64,000 nucleotides of DNA from Caloranaerobacter sp050286925 (GTDB lineage: Bacteria; Bacillota; Clostridia; Tissierellales; Thermohalobacteraceae): NCBI RefSeq assembly GCF_050286925.1, contig NZ_JBFWFX010000003.1, forward strand, positions 1-64,000. The letters are read 5' to 3'. Below the pieces are notes generated by a model. It was not told the origin of the DNA, did not search any database, and saw nothing but the letters and a program-made list of their open reading frames with translations. Positions 42,246 through 51,355 of this stretch are shown here, piece by piece (the first letter of the stretch is position 1; every line of letters begins with the position of its first letter). A program made the position numbers and the translations under genes.

Positions 42246-43334
42246 ATGTTTGAATTTGATGTGGAAATGAATCAGTTTGCTTGTATAAAGGTAATTGGTG
42301 TAGGTGGTGGCGGAAATAATGCAGTTAATAGAATGATAGAGTCTCAAGTTAAGGGCGTTGAGTTTATTGCTATAAATACTGACAAACAAGCTTTACATAC
42401 TTCAAAAGCTGAAACTAAAATACAAATTGGTGAAAAATTAACTAAAGGTTTAGGAGCTGGAGCAAATCCAGAGATTGGAAAGAAAGCTGCTGAAGAAAGT
42501 AGAAATGAAATTCTTGAAGCGATTAAAGGAGCAGATATGGTTTTTATAACTGCTGGAATGGGTGGAGGTACAGGAACAGGTGCTGCACCAATAGTTGCTG
42601 AAATAGCTAAAGAGTTAGGAATATTAACAGTTGGTGTTGTAACAAAGCCCTTCATGTTTGAAGGTAGAAGAAGAATGCTTCATGCGGAAAAAGGTGTTGA
42701 AGAATTAAAATCCAGAGTAGATACATTGGTTACAATACCTAATGATAGATTATTACAAGTAGTTGAAAAGAAAACTTCAATAATGGATGCTTTTAGAATT
42801 GCTGATGATGTTTTAAGACAAGGTATTCAAGGTATATCAGATTTAATTGCTGTGCCAGGACTTGTTAATCTTGACTTTGCAGATGTTAAGACTATTATGT
42901 TAGAACAAGGGTTAGCCCATATGGGAATTGGAAGAGCTAGTGGAGAAAATAGAGCTATTGAAGCAGCAAAACAAGCTATTCACAGTCCTTTGCTTGAAAC
43001 TTCTATTGAAGGAGCTAAAGGAGTATTACTTAACATAACTGGTGGAAGTAATCTAGGTTTATTTGAAGTAAATGAAGCTGCTGATTTGATTAAACAGGCA
43101 GTAGACCCAGATGCAAATATTATTTTTGGTGCAGTTGTTGATGAAAGTTTAAAAGATGATATTAAGATTACTGTTATAGCAACAGGATTTGATTATGCTA
43201 AAAAAGAAAGTGGAGTAAAAACTGCAAATAAAAAAATCGAAGAAAAAAATAATGTTAAAGCAAATAGTGAAGTTAAACAATTTGATACAGATGATTTAGA
43301 TATTCCGACCTTTTTGAGAAGGAGGAGTAAATAA
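42246..43334 (+). CDS. ftsZ: Cell division protein FtsZ
   Basis: A 362-residue tubulin homologue: GVGGGGNNAVNRMI, the tubulin signature GGGTGTGAAP near residue 106, NDRLLQV, and GLVNLDFADVKTIM. The C-terminal peptide DDLDIPTFLRRRSK is the FtsA/SepF-binding tail; both partners are encoded in this window. ATG 42246 follows AAAGGGGG. A strong terminator closes the division transcript. Confidence 0.98.
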   Translation: MFEFDVEMNQFACIKVIGVGGGGNNAVNRMIESQVKGVEFIAINTDKQALHTSKAETKIQIGEKLTKGLGAGANPEIGKKAAEESRNEILEAIKGADMVFITAGMGGGTGTGAAPIVAEIAKELGILTVGVVTKPFMFEGRRRMLHAEKGVEELKSRVDTLVTIPNDRLLQVVEKKTSIMDAFRIADDVLRQGIQGISDLIAVPGLVNLDFADVKTIMLEQGLAHMGIGRASGENRAIEAAKQAIHSPLLETSIEGAKGVLLNITGGSNLGLFEVNEAADLIKQAVDPDANIIFGAVVDESLKDDIKITVIATGFDYAKKESGVKTANKKIEEKNNVKANSEVKQFDTDDLDIPTFLRRRSK

Positions 43335-43365
43335 ACCCTTTTCTTAACAGAAAAGGGTTTTTTTC
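43333..43365 (+). terminator. Terminator after ftsZ
   Basis: AAACCCTTTT (43333-43342) pairs with AAAAGGGTTT (43351-43360), followed by TTTT. Confidence 0.88.
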
Positions 43366-43409
43366 GACTTCAGTAAATGACAAATTTTTGAAAAACAATA
43401 TTATATAAT
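43363..43409 (+). promoter_or_regulatory. Spo0A-type promoter of spoIIGA-sigE
   Basis: ATGACA (43377-43382) and TATAAT (43404-43409) are 21 bp apart, too far for a normal sigma-A promoter but like the long-spacer spoIIG promoter that Spo0A-P activates. TTCGACT (43363-43369) is a 6/7 match to a reversed 0A box and TGACAAA (43378-43384) a weaker one over the -35. Confidence 0.6.
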
Positions 43410-43477
43410 AGACATAAAAATGAGGACAACTGAATATTTGTAGATTAGAGGACCAATTATTTTGAGGGGGCAGTATT

Positions 43478-44365
43478 TTGTACGTATATGCTGAGTACCT
43501 TATTCTGGAAAATTTTATTATTAACTTCATTATATTATATGTAACTAAAAGATTTACAAGAACTGAAACGACGAGATTAAGATTAACTTTAGCTGCTTTG
43601 ATAGGTGCTGTTTATACTTTAGTTGTATTTTATCCTAAGCTAAGTTTCATGGTTAATTTTACTATGAAATTAACTGTTTCGATTCTAATTGTAGTTGTAG
43701 CTTTTAATCCTATTACTTTAAAAAAATTTCTTAAATTAATTGCTACATTTTACATAGTATCTTTTGTTTTTGCAGGTTCTGCTTTGGCCCTTTTTTATTT
43801 AATAGATGTAGACTCTTATATTGGTAATGGTATTTTTTATATAAAAGATTTTCCTATTAAAATACTTGTATTTGCAATAGTAACATCATGGATTTTGATT
43901 AAGTACACATGGAGTTATATATATGGAAAAATAAGCAAAGATAAAATATTAGTTCCTATTACCATTTCATTGAAGAATAGAGAAGTACATATTATAGCAC
44001 TTGTTGATACTGGAAATTCATTGAAAGACCCTTTAACAGATACTCCGGTTATTATTGTGCAGTTTTCGGCAATTAAAAAAATATTACCTGAAAAAACAAA
44101 AAAGTTTTTTGAAATGCATGATGTAAAAGATTTGCGACTTATATTACCATTTCTGCAAGAACTAGGACAGGATTTAAAAATTAGAGTAATTCCGTTTAAA
44201 ACAATTGGTCAAGAAAATGGGGTTTTATTCGGATTTAAACCTGATAAAGTAATTATAAAAGATCAAGATAGAGCTATAACAAATATTATTGTTGGGATAT
44301 ATAATGATAAATTATCTAATGATAATAAATATGAGGCTTTATTACATCCAGAGTTATTAAATTGA
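43478..44365 (+). CDS. spoIIGA: Sigma-E processing peptidase SpoIIGA
   Basis: A 295-residue membrane aspartic protease. Five N-terminal helices occupy residues ~1-150, then a soluble domain with the active site LVDTGNSLKDP (Asp177). It cuts the pro-sequence from sigma-E in the mother cell after a signal from the forespore. The substrate gene sigE follows. TTG start with GAGGGGGC ahead. Length matches the family (~300). Confidence 0.95.
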   Translation: MYVYAEYLILENFIINFIILYVTKRFTRTETTRLRLTLAALIGAVYTLVVFYPKLSFMVNFTMKLTVSILIVVVAFNPITLKKFLKLIATFYIVSFVFAGSALALFYLIDVDSYIGNGIFYIKDFPIKILVFAIVTSWILIKYTWSYIYGKISKDKILVPITISLKNREVHIIALVDTGNSLKDPLTDTPVIIVQFSAIKKILPEKTKKFFEMHDVKDLRLILPFLQELGQDLKIRVIPFKTIGQENGVLFGFKPDKVIIKDQDRAITNIIVGIYNDKLSNDNKYEALLHPELLN

Positions 44366-44381
44366 TTTGGGGGTGGAGAAA

Positions 44382-45110
44382 TTGAGATTTATTGTTAAGA
44401 TGAGGCTATTGATAAGGATATACTATATGAAATTATTGAGAAAATTTAATTTATTAGATGAAAAAGCAATTTTTTATATTGGGGGAAGTGAAGTTTTGCC
44501 ACCTCCATTGACCCCTGAAGAAGAAAAATACTTGGTCTCTAAATTGAAAGAAGATGAAACAGTAAGAACAATATTAATAGAAAGAAATTTAAGATTGGTT
44601 GTTTATATAGCAAGGAAGTTTGAAAGTACAGGAGTTGGAGTTGAAGATTTAATTTCAATTGGAACAATAGGCTTAATTAAAGCTGTTAGTACTTTCGATC
44701 CAGATAAAAAGATTAAGTTGGCAACATATGCATCTAAATGTATTGAGAATGAAATACTTATGTATTTAAGGAGAAATAGTAAAACAAGGACCGAAATATC
44801 TTTTGATGAACCATTAAACATAGATTGGGATGGAAATGAATTGCTGTTATCTGATATTTTAGGTACGGAGAATGATATGATATTTAAGCTGTTGGAAGAG
44901 GAAGTAGATAAGGAATTATTAAATGAGGCAATTAAAAAACTTTCAAAAAGAGAGAAGAAAATAATTGAACTAAGGTTTGGATTAAATAATGGAGAAGAGA
45001 AGACGCAGAAAGAAGTTGCTGATATGCTTGGTATTTCACAATCTTATATATCAAGGTTAGAAAAAAGAATTATAAAAAGGTTAAAAAAAGAAATCAATAG
45101 AATGGTATAG
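44382..45110 (+). CDS. sigE: Sporulation sigma factor SigE (pro-sigma-E)
   Basis: A 242-residue sigma-70 family factor. The first ~27 residues (starting RFIVKMRLLIRIYYMKLLRK) form the membrane-binding pro-sequence, cut near IFYIGGSE. Region 2 contains NLRLVVYIARKFE and LISIGTIGLIKAVSTFDP; region 4 ends with QKEVADMLGISQSYISRLEKR. It directs mother-cell transcription, including spoIVA downstream. TTG 44382 is used, with GGGGGTGGAG at 44369-44378; TTG 44367 lies before it. Confidence 0.96.
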   Translation: MRFIVKMRLLIRIYYMKLLRKFNLLDEKAIFYIGGSEVLPPPLTPEEEKYLVSKLKEDETVRTILIERNLRLVVYIARKFESTGVGVEDLISIGTIGLIKAVSTFDPDKKIKLATYASKCIENEILMYLRRNSKTRTEISFDEPLNIDWDGNELLLSDILGTENDMIFKLLEEEVDKELLNEAIKKLSKREKKIIELRFGLNNGEEKTQKEVADMLGISQSYISRLEKRIIKRLKKEINRMV

Positions 45111-45116
45111 TATGCT

Positions 45117-45152
45117 ATGACTGGTATTAAAGGCCAGTCATTTTATTTTTTT
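45117..45152 (+). terminator. Terminator between sigE and sigG
   Basis: ATGACTGG (45117-45124) pairs with CCAGTCAT (45134-45141), followed by TTTATTTTTTT. It allows sigG to be transcribed separately in the forespore. Confidence 0.85.
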
Positions 45153-45222
45153 GAATAATTATGAAGTTTAAAGTCAATAATTTATTACAGGGGGCAAAAC
45201 ATCGAGGAAGGCAGGGAAAAAT

Positions 45223-46005
45223 ATGCATGTAAACAAAGTAGAAATTTGTGGAGTTAATACATCAGAGCTTCCCGTACTTACAAATGAAGAGATGAGAAAG
45301 TTATTTGATAGAATTCATGCAGGTGATTTAAAAGCTAGAGAAGAGTTTATTAAAGGTAATTTAAGGTTAGTTTTAAGTGTTATTCAGAGGTTTAATAAAA
45401 GAGGAGAGCATGTAGATGATTTGTTCCAAGTAGGATGTATAGGATTGATTAAAGCTATAGATAATTTTGATTTAAGTCAAAATGTTAAGTTTTCTACCTA
45501 TGCTGTACCTATGATAATAGGAGAAATAAGGAGGTACTTAAGAGACAACAACTCAATAAGAGTTAGTAGGTCTTTAAGAGATATAGCTTATAAAGCACTT
45601 CAAGTAAGAGACCAATTAATGAATAAGAATTCTAAAGAGCCAACTATTACAGAAATTGCAAATGAATTAAAATTGCCAAAAGAAGAAGTAGTTTTTGCAT
45701 TAGATGCTATACAAGATCCAATATCTCTATTTGAACCAATATATCATGATAGTGGCGATGCTATTTATGTAATGGATCAGGTTAGCGATGAGAAAAGTGA
45801 AGATGAAATATGGCTTGAAGGTATTGCTTTAAGAGAAGCATTGAGAAAATTAAATGATAGAGAAAAATTAATATTGAATTTAAGATTTTTTGAAGGAAAA
45901 ACTCAAATGGAGGTAGCAGAAGAAATTGGAATATCACAAGCTCAAGTTTCACGACTTGAAAAGACGGCTTTAAGACATATGAGAAAGCTAATACAAATGA
46001 AATAA
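45223..46005 (+). CDS. sigG: Forespore sigma factor SigG
   Basis: A 260-residue sigma factor: the N-terminal segment VEICGVNTSELPVLTNEEM is diagnostic of SigG, followed by region 2 (FIKGNLRLVLSVIQRFNKRG, FQVGCIGLIKAIDNFD), region 3 and region 4 (MEVAEEIGISQAQVSRLEK). It runs late forespore genes. The SD is weak (GGCAGGG), and the unusual spacing may limit early translation, but this is speculative. Confidence 0.96.
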   Translation: MHVNKVEICGVNTSELPVLTNEEMRKLFDRIHAGDLKAREEFIKGNLRLVLSVIQRFNKRGEHVDDLFQVGCIGLIKAIDNFDLSQNVKFSTYAVPMIIGEIRRYLRDNNSIRVSRSLRDIAYKALQVRDQLMNKNSKEPTITEIANELKLPKEEVVFALDAIQDPISLFEPIYHDSGDAIYVMDQVSDEKSEDEIWLEGIALREALRKLNDREKLILNLRFFEGKTQMEVAEEIGISQAQVSRLEKTALRHMRKLIQMK

Positions 46006-46160
46006 TATTAATAGCCTCCCTTCTTTAGTTAAATTAAAAGTAATATTTTTTCATTTTAAATTATAAATATATGTTAGAACGATATTATTTCGTATATATT
46101 CATTAAGAGAATTTTATATCTTAAATTAATGTATTAAAAGAAAATAAAGAAGGTGAGGCT

Positions 46161-46436
46161 ATGATAAAAACATCAGATTTAAAAGAAAAAGAAGTAATTA
46201 ATATAAGGGATGGTTCAAGATTAGGTCTTATAAACGATATTGAAATTGATTTAAATAGAGGAGTAGTTGAAGCTGTATATATTCCTGGAGGTAGTAGATT
46301 GCTTAGTTTTTTTGGAAAAAATGATGAATACGTTATTAGGTGGGAAGATATAATAAAAATTGGTAAAGATGTTGTGCTAGTTGATTATGCTATAAATAGC
46401 AGCAGAGATAAAAAAAATAATGATTTAGAAGTATGA
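46161..46436 (+). CDS. YlmC/YmxH-family sporulation protein
   Basis: A 91-residue PRC-barrel protein (LKEKEVINIRDGSRLGLINDIEID, then VEAVYIPGG and YVIRWEDIIKIGKDVVLVDY). Family members are common in spore formers; molecular role unknown. AAGGTGAGG lies before ATG 46161. The ~150 bp after sigG shows no clear terminator. Confidence 0.9.
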   Translation: MIKTSDLKEKEVINIRDGSRLGLINDIEIDLNRGVVEAVYIPGGSRLLSFFGKNDEYVIRWEDIIKIGKDVVLVDYAINSSRDKKNNDLEV

Positions 46437-46505
46437 GCTAGATAGACACATATTAAAAAATATAATATAATTTAATCAATGAAGTATTAAGGGGGTAATA
46501 TGAAT

Positions 46506-46988
46506 ATGAAGTGTCCCTATTGCAACTACTTTGAGACTAAAGTAGTAGATTCAAGGCCAACAGATGAAGGACAAGCTATAAGGAGAAGACGAGAATGTGT
46601 TAAATGTAATAATAGATTTACGACGTATGAAAAGGTAGAAGAAATTCCTTTGATTGTAGTTAAAAAAGATGGAACTAGACAAGAGTATAGTAGAGATAAG
46701 ATATTAAATGGTATTATAAGAGCTTGTGAAAAAAGACCAGTATCTTTGAAGACTATGGAAAATATTGTTGATGAAATAGAAAAAAATCTCTATAATACAT
46801 TAAAGAGAGAGATAAGTACTGAATATATCGGAGAAATGGTAATGAATAAGCTTAAAGATATTGATGAAGTAGCTTATGTAAGATTTGCATCGGTTTATAG
46901 ACAATTTAAAGATATAAACACTTTTATGGATGAACTAAAGAAGTTGTTAGATGAGAAGAAACAAGTTTTTTGCAAAGGTGATGTTTGA
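46506..46988 (+). CDS. nrdR: Transcriptional repressor NrdR
   Basis: A 160-residue repressor of ribonucleotide reductase genes. The zinc ribbon CPYC...CVKC occupies residues ~3-34, followed by RFTTYEKVEEIPLIVVKKDG and the ATP-cone domain (RDKILNGIIRACEKRPVS). ATG 46506 is 9 nt from GGGGGT; ATG 46500 at 3 nt is possible. Length is normal (~150). Confidence 0.96.
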   Translation: MKCPYCNYFETKVVDSRPTDEGQAIRRRRECVKCNNRFTTYEKVEEIPLIVVKKDGTRQEYSRDKILNGIIRACEKRPVSLKTMENIVDEIEKNLYNTLKREISTEYIGEMVMNKLKDIDEVAYVRFASVYRQFKDINTFMDELKKLLDEKKQVFCKGDV

Positions 46989-47078
46989 TGTATTAATTGA
47001 AAGATTCAATTCTCAAATTAAAGATATATTATTGGAAACACTAATTAGGCTTATTTAATGTATATAGAGGTGAACATT

Positions 47079-47774
47079 ATGGATAATTTAAAAAAGATTT
47101 TAATAGTAGATGATGAGGAACATATAATAGAGCTTATTAGATTCAACTTAGAAACTAATGGCTATCATGTTATAACTGCTAATGATGGAAACGAGGCTTT
47201 GAAGAAAATTAAAGAGGAAAGACCAAATTTGGTTATACTTGATTTAATGCTTCCTTCTATTGACGGGATAGAAATATGTAAAATTTTGCGTAAAGACAAG
47301 GAAACCGAAAAACTACCGATTATTATGTTAACTGCTAAAAGTGAAGAAATAGATATGATATTAGGTCTTGAGATAGGAGCAGATGATTATATTACTAAAC
47401 CTTTTAGTGTAAGGGAGCTTTTAGCCAGGATAAAGGCTGTTTTAAGACGTACACAAGAAATACAAGAGAAAAGAGAAAATATTTTAAAAATTGGAGATAT
47501 TACAATTGATATAGAAAAGCATGAGGTAACAAAAAAGGGTAAAAAAATTGATTTAACATTAAAAGAGTTTGAGCTTTTAAGAATTTTATCTGAAAAACGA
47601 GGAAATGTTTTAACTCGTAATTATTTATTAGATGAAATATGGGGATATGATTACTTTGGAGATACTAGAACTGTAGATGTTCATATTAGACATTTAAGAA
47701 GAAAAATAGAAGATGATGATAAAAATCCTCAGTATATACAGACAATAAGAGGTATAGGTTATAAAATGAAATAG
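47079..47774 (+). CDS. OmpR/PhoB-family response regulator
   Basis: A 231-residue two-domain regulator. Receiver: DD at residues 11-12, phosphoacceptor Asp55 (LVILDLMLPSIDG), Lys in ITKPFSVREL. Winged-helix DNA-binding domain: LTLKEFELLRILSEKRGNVL and TVDVHIRHLRRKIEDD. Pairs with the kinase 11 bp downstream. The kinase resembles PhoR/PnpS, so this is the likely PhoB/PhoP that binds the Pho boxes at 15.1 and 16.3 kb; WalR is the alternative. ATG 47079 follows AGAGGTG. Confidence 0.92.
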   Translation: MDNLKKILIVDDEEHIIELIRFNLETNGYHVITANDGNEALKKIKEERPNLVILDLMLPSIDGIEICKILRKDKETEKLPIIMLTAKSEEIDMILGLEIGADDYITKPFSVRELLARIKAVLRRTQEIQEKRENILKIGDITIDIEKHEVTKKGKKIDLTLKEFELLRILSEKRGNVLTRNYLLDEIWGYDYFGDTRTVDVHIRHLRRKIEDDDKNPQYIQTIRGIGYKMK

Positions 47775-47785
47775 AGGAGATGTAA

Positions 47786-49549
47786 ATGCAAAAGAGGATT
47801 TTTGTTACTTTTTTAACTTTGATTTTAATAGGGATATTAACTACTGGAATGCTTTCTATAAGTTTAATGCGGGTTAATTATATCAGAAATATTGAGGATA
47901 AACTTATATCCAATTCGAAATTAATAGAAACTTTTATTAAGGAGCAGGAAAATATAGATAAAATAAATTTTAATGAATTGGCTGATATATTTTCAAAGAA
48001 AATACAAGCTAGAATCACATTTATTGATAAAGATGGCTGGGTAGTTGGAGATTCTGATGCAGATATTAATAAATTGGATAATCATAGCGATAGACCAGAA
48101 GTTATTAAGGCAAGACAAGGCAAGATAGGTATTAGTAAAAGGTATAGTAAGTCTCTAGAATATGAAATGATATATGTAGCTATACCGGTAGATATAAAAT
48201 CTCATAGACTTGATGTTATAAGACTTTCTGTACCTCTTAAAGATATTAGCGAATATTATAGTTTAATGTATAGATATATTTTTTTATCAATAATCGCTGG
48301 ATTACTTGTTGCAATGTTTGTAGGATATAGATATGTGAGAAGCGTTACAAAACCTATTAAAGAACTTACAATTGCAACAAGGAAAATATCAAGTGGTAAT
48401 TTTGGAGAATTAGTAAAAGTAAGGTCTGAAGATGAAATTGGGCTTTTAGCAGATAATTTTAATAAAATGAGTTTAAAATTAAGAGATACAATAAATGAAC
48501 TTTTAGATAAAAATACTAAGTTGAAAGCTATTTTGTCTAGTATGATAAATGGAGTTATAGCTCTAGATAATAATAAAAGGATAATTTTGGTAAATCCAAT
48601 GGCTGAAAAAATGTTAGGGATAAAAGAAGCAGATGTACGCAATAAGTATGTATTAGAAGTTTTAAAAGATTTGAATTTGGAAGAAAATATATATGAGTTA
48701 CTAAATACTAATATACAATCTAAGTTTGAGGTAGAAGTTAAAGAACCTAATAGTAAGATATTTAACATCTATATAAATCCGATTAAATTAACTAATGATC
48801 CTAATAGAACTATTGGTGTATTAGTAATAATACAAGATATAACAGATATAAGAAGATTGGAAAGAATGAGAAAGGATTTTGTAGCAAATGTTTCACATGA
48901 ATTAAAGACACCACTAACATCGATAAGAGGGTTTATTGAAACACTTAAAAGTGGTGCTGTAGAAGATAAAGAAATTAGGGATAAGTTTTTAGATATAATC
49001 GATATTGAAACATCACGACTTACAAATCTAATAGAGGATTTATTATTGTTATCACAAATAGAAAATAGCAATGAAATGATTAAAAAAGATGTAATAGATG
49101 TGAATAAATCTATTGAAGAAGTAATACAGGTATTAGAAGAATTAGCAAAAAAAAAGGGAGTAAGATTAATTGAAAAGGTAAATAGGAAATTACCATATCT
49201 AAGAGGGAACAGAGGTTGGTTTAAGCAAATGCTTATTAATTTAATAGATAACGGCATCAAATATACTCCTGAAGGCGGAACTGTTACTATTACGGCATAT
49301 AGCACTAAAAATAAACTTGTAATTAAAATATCTGATACAGGGATTGGTATAGCTAAGCAGCATCTTCCAAGACTTTTTGAGAGATTTTACAGAGTGGATA
49401 AAGCTAGGTCTAGAAAGGTTGGAGGAACTGGACTTGGATTAGCGATTGTTAAGCATATTGTTTTAGCTTTTAGAGGAGAGATAAGTGTAAAAAGTAAAGT
49501 AAATAAAGGTACTGAATTTATAGTATCTTTACCATTAGATGAATCATAA
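47786..49549 (+). CDS. PhoR/PnpS-type sensor histidine kinase
   Basis: A 587-residue membrane kinase: helix at ~7-27, extracytoplasmic sensor (~28-160), helix at ~165-187, HAMP (~188-240), PAS (~245-360), HisKA with His371 in VSHELKTPLTSIRGF, and HATPase_c (NLIDNGIKYTPEGG, GTGLGLAIVKH). The RKDFVANVSHELKTPLTSIRG block is typical of phosphate-sensing kinases in Firmicutes. GAGGAGATG precedes the ATG. WalK-like function cannot be fully excluded. Confidence 0.92.
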   Translation: MQKRIFVTFLTLILIGILTTGMLSISLMRVNYIRNIEDKLISNSKLIETFIKEQENIDKINFNELADIFSKKIQARITFIDKDGWVVGDSDADINKLDNHSDRPEVIKARQGKIGISKRYSKSLEYEMIYVAIPVDIKSHRLDVIRLSVPLKDISEYYSLMYRYIFLSIIAGLLVAMFVGYRYVRSVTKPIKELTIATRKISSGNFGELVKVRSEDEIGLLADNFNKMSLKLRDTINELLDKNTKLKAILSSMINGVIALDNNKRIILVNPMAEKMLGIKEADVRNKYVLEVLKDLNLEENIYELLNTNIQSKFEVEVKEPNSKIFNIYINPIKLTNDPNRTIGVLVIIQDITDIRRLERMRKDFVANVSHELKTPLTSIRGFIETLKSGAVEDKEIRDKFLDIIDIETSRLTNLIEDLLLLSQIENSNEMIKKDVIDVNKSIEEVIQVLEELAKKKGVRLIEKVNRKLPYLRGNRGWFKQMLINLIDNGIKYTPEGGTVTITAYSTKNKLVIKISDTGIGIAKQHLPRLFERFYRVDKARSRKVGGTGLGLAIVKHIVLAFRGEISVKSKVNKGTEFIVSLPLDES

Positions 49550-49569
49550 TGTTAGATGAGTATTGTATT

Positions 49570-49625
49570 AAATAAAGCATAGTTTCTAACTCTACAAAAA
49601 TGTTAGAAGCTATGCTTTATTTGAT
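49570..49625 (+). terminator. Long-stem terminator after the sensor kinase
   Basis: A 21-bp stem (49570-49590 with 49602-49622, one G-T wobble) followed by GATTTTAG. The rest of 49626-49819 shows no gene. Confidence 0.85.
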
Positions 49626-49819
49626 TTTAGTATATTTTACTTTTTTGTATAACTAGTCACATAAAAGAAAAAAATACTTGGAATTCCATATATATACATA
49701 TATAATTTATATTAGATAACATATCATTAGCATTAAATAATTTTAATTTTTTCAATAATTGCAGAATCTTATAATTAACTTATATACCTATTAAAATAGG
49801 ATAATTATAGTGAAAGGGG

Positions 49820-50224
49820 ATGTTTAAGATAATAAGCAAACAAAATAAAGTGGAAAATGTAATAACTATGCTTGTAATTATATTAGCATCTTTACTAGTG
49901 ATATCATCGATTATAAGCCATTTAAGTTCTACTCTATCTCAGGACTTTATATATTTTCAATTTTTCACTACAGTTGCAACAATTTTTTTAGTACAATATG
50001 TATATCCCGTATACTATGTTTTAATTGAATTAAAAGATGCTCAAAAAGGTCGGGAAAAGAAAAATATAGTTATACTGCTCTGTATTTCATTTGTCTTATT
50101 TCTAGCTATAGTAATATTATCATATATGTTTTTATTCTTACACAGAAATTATATATACATTATAATTACATTTTCTATTATACATAGATCACTATCATAT
50201 TTTGTAAATAAGCTTATATATTGA
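49820..50224 (+). CDS. Small four-helix membrane protein
   Basis: A 134-residue protein with four predicted helices (about residues 15-35, 45-68, 80-103, 108-125) and a charged loop KDAQKGREKKN between helices 2 and 3. No family recognised. AAAGGGG at 49813-49819 directly abuts the ATG, leaving no spacer, so the true start may be further in (a GTG lies at 49851). First of three consecutive small membrane genes. Confidence 0.55.
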   Translation: MFKIISKQNKVENVITMLVIILASLLVISSIISHLSSTLSQDFIYFQFFTTVATIFLVQYVYPVYYVLIELKDAQKGREKKNIVILLCISFVLFLAIVILSYMFLFLHRNYIYIIITFSIIHRSLSYFVNKLIY

Positions 50225-50355
50225 GAAAAATTTGATGTTCTTTCTTTAAAATAAATATCAGCAACTTTTGATTAGATACAGTATATTTGCAAATGAAGAA
50301 TTTAATCTAATCTGTCTTTAGTTTATTTATTAGGGCAAAGATGGGGTGATAAGGT

Positions 50356-50598
50356 TTGAAAAATGTTTTAAATCTAAAGAGCTTATGGGGTGCTTTATTA
50401 TTACTTGTGTTCTTTTTTATATACAATAATATTCTAAAAAATACTGCCTTTAGAAAAATAGGCAAGCCACTTTCGCTTCTATTTTTTATTATTTTTATCT
50501 TGTTGCCAGATTTTTTAAGAATAAAGAATGAGTATTTGTATCAGTTATTACAATCAATATCGGTAATCTTTGCGTTAAACTTGTTTGATAAAAAATAG
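50356..50598 (+). CDS. Small membrane protein of unknown function
   Basis: An 80-residue protein with two to three hydrophobic segments (WGALLLLVFFFIYNNIL; SLLFFIIFILLPDFL; a short third near the end). TTG start after GGGGTGATAAGG. Codon use fits coding sequence. No family recognised; a small transporter subunit or toxin-like peptide cannot be excluded. Confidence 0.5.
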   Translation: MKNVLNLKSLWGALLLLVFFFIYNNILKNTAFRKIGKPLSLLFFIIFILLPDFLRIKNEYLYQLLQSISVIFALNLFDKK

Positions 50599-50732
50599 GA
50601 TGAAGCGATATTATGCAAGATAAAATTTTAAGGATTATAACAACAATTCTATGAAAACAAATATAACAGTAATTTTAAGAAATATTAAGAAAAACGGCGA
50701 TAATTAATAAATATAGGGAGAGGGGGATTTTT

Positions 50733-51113
50733 ATGAAAGCTATTTCGTATATAACTATATTACATGGAATTTTATTAATATTCAATAGTATTACAAATAT
50801 TTTAGATCAATATCATCACAATATATCGGTAGTTAGGAGTTTTAATAATCCTTATTTAGTGTATGGCATATGGATATTTATTGGTTTAATATTTATAATT
50901 GCAGGTATAGGATCTTTAAAAAAAAGAAAATATTCTTATTATCTAATTTTAATTTTGTATTTAATCGTGGAATTATCATTAGTATTAGAAATTGCACATA
51001 TTATATCAAATGAATTTATGTTTTCTATTTTATTCTGCGGAGTTCTTATGTTTTTAGGATATGCTATGATTCTAGATTATGTAAAAAAACACAAAACCTA
51101 TTATTATAAATAA
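50733..51113 (+). CDS. Small four-helix membrane protein
   Basis: A 126-residue protein with four helices and a first extracytoplasmic loop DQYHHNISVVRSFNNPYLV; the basic end YVKKHKTYYYK is cytoplasmic. Family unknown. GGGAGAGGGGG upstream of ATG 50733 is a strong SD. Ended by the perfect terminator at 51180. Confidence 0.6.
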   Translation: MKAISYITILHGILLIFNSITNILDQYHHNISVVRSFNNPYLVYGIWIFIGLIFIIAGIGSLKKRKYSYYLILILYLIVELSLVLEIAHIISNEFMFSILFCGVLMFLGYAMILDYVKKHKTYYYK

Positions 51114-51179
51114 TACTAATATTTAAATAAATTCCATATAGATAAATCATAATTATTAAATATTGACGAGTAAATTTTT

Positions 51180-51236
51180 AAATCCCTTAAAGTAGATTGT
51201 CAGAAACTTATTTATGTCTACTTTAAGGGATTTTCT
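51180..51236 (+). terminator. 17-bp perfect stem terminator
   Basis: 51180-51196 and 51217-51233 are exact complements (AAATCCCTTAAAGTAGA and its partner), followed by TCT. Sits between the small membrane genes and the YIEGIA gene and looks bidirectional. Confidence 0.8.
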
Positions 51237-51355
51237 ATCTATTTCAAATATGAGAATAGTATAGAAGAATAAGGGAAACCTAAATTATAGATTTAAATTT
51301 GAAGATCGTTTGAATAGTAATATAAATTGAAGTTTTATATTTAGAAGGTGGTAAA

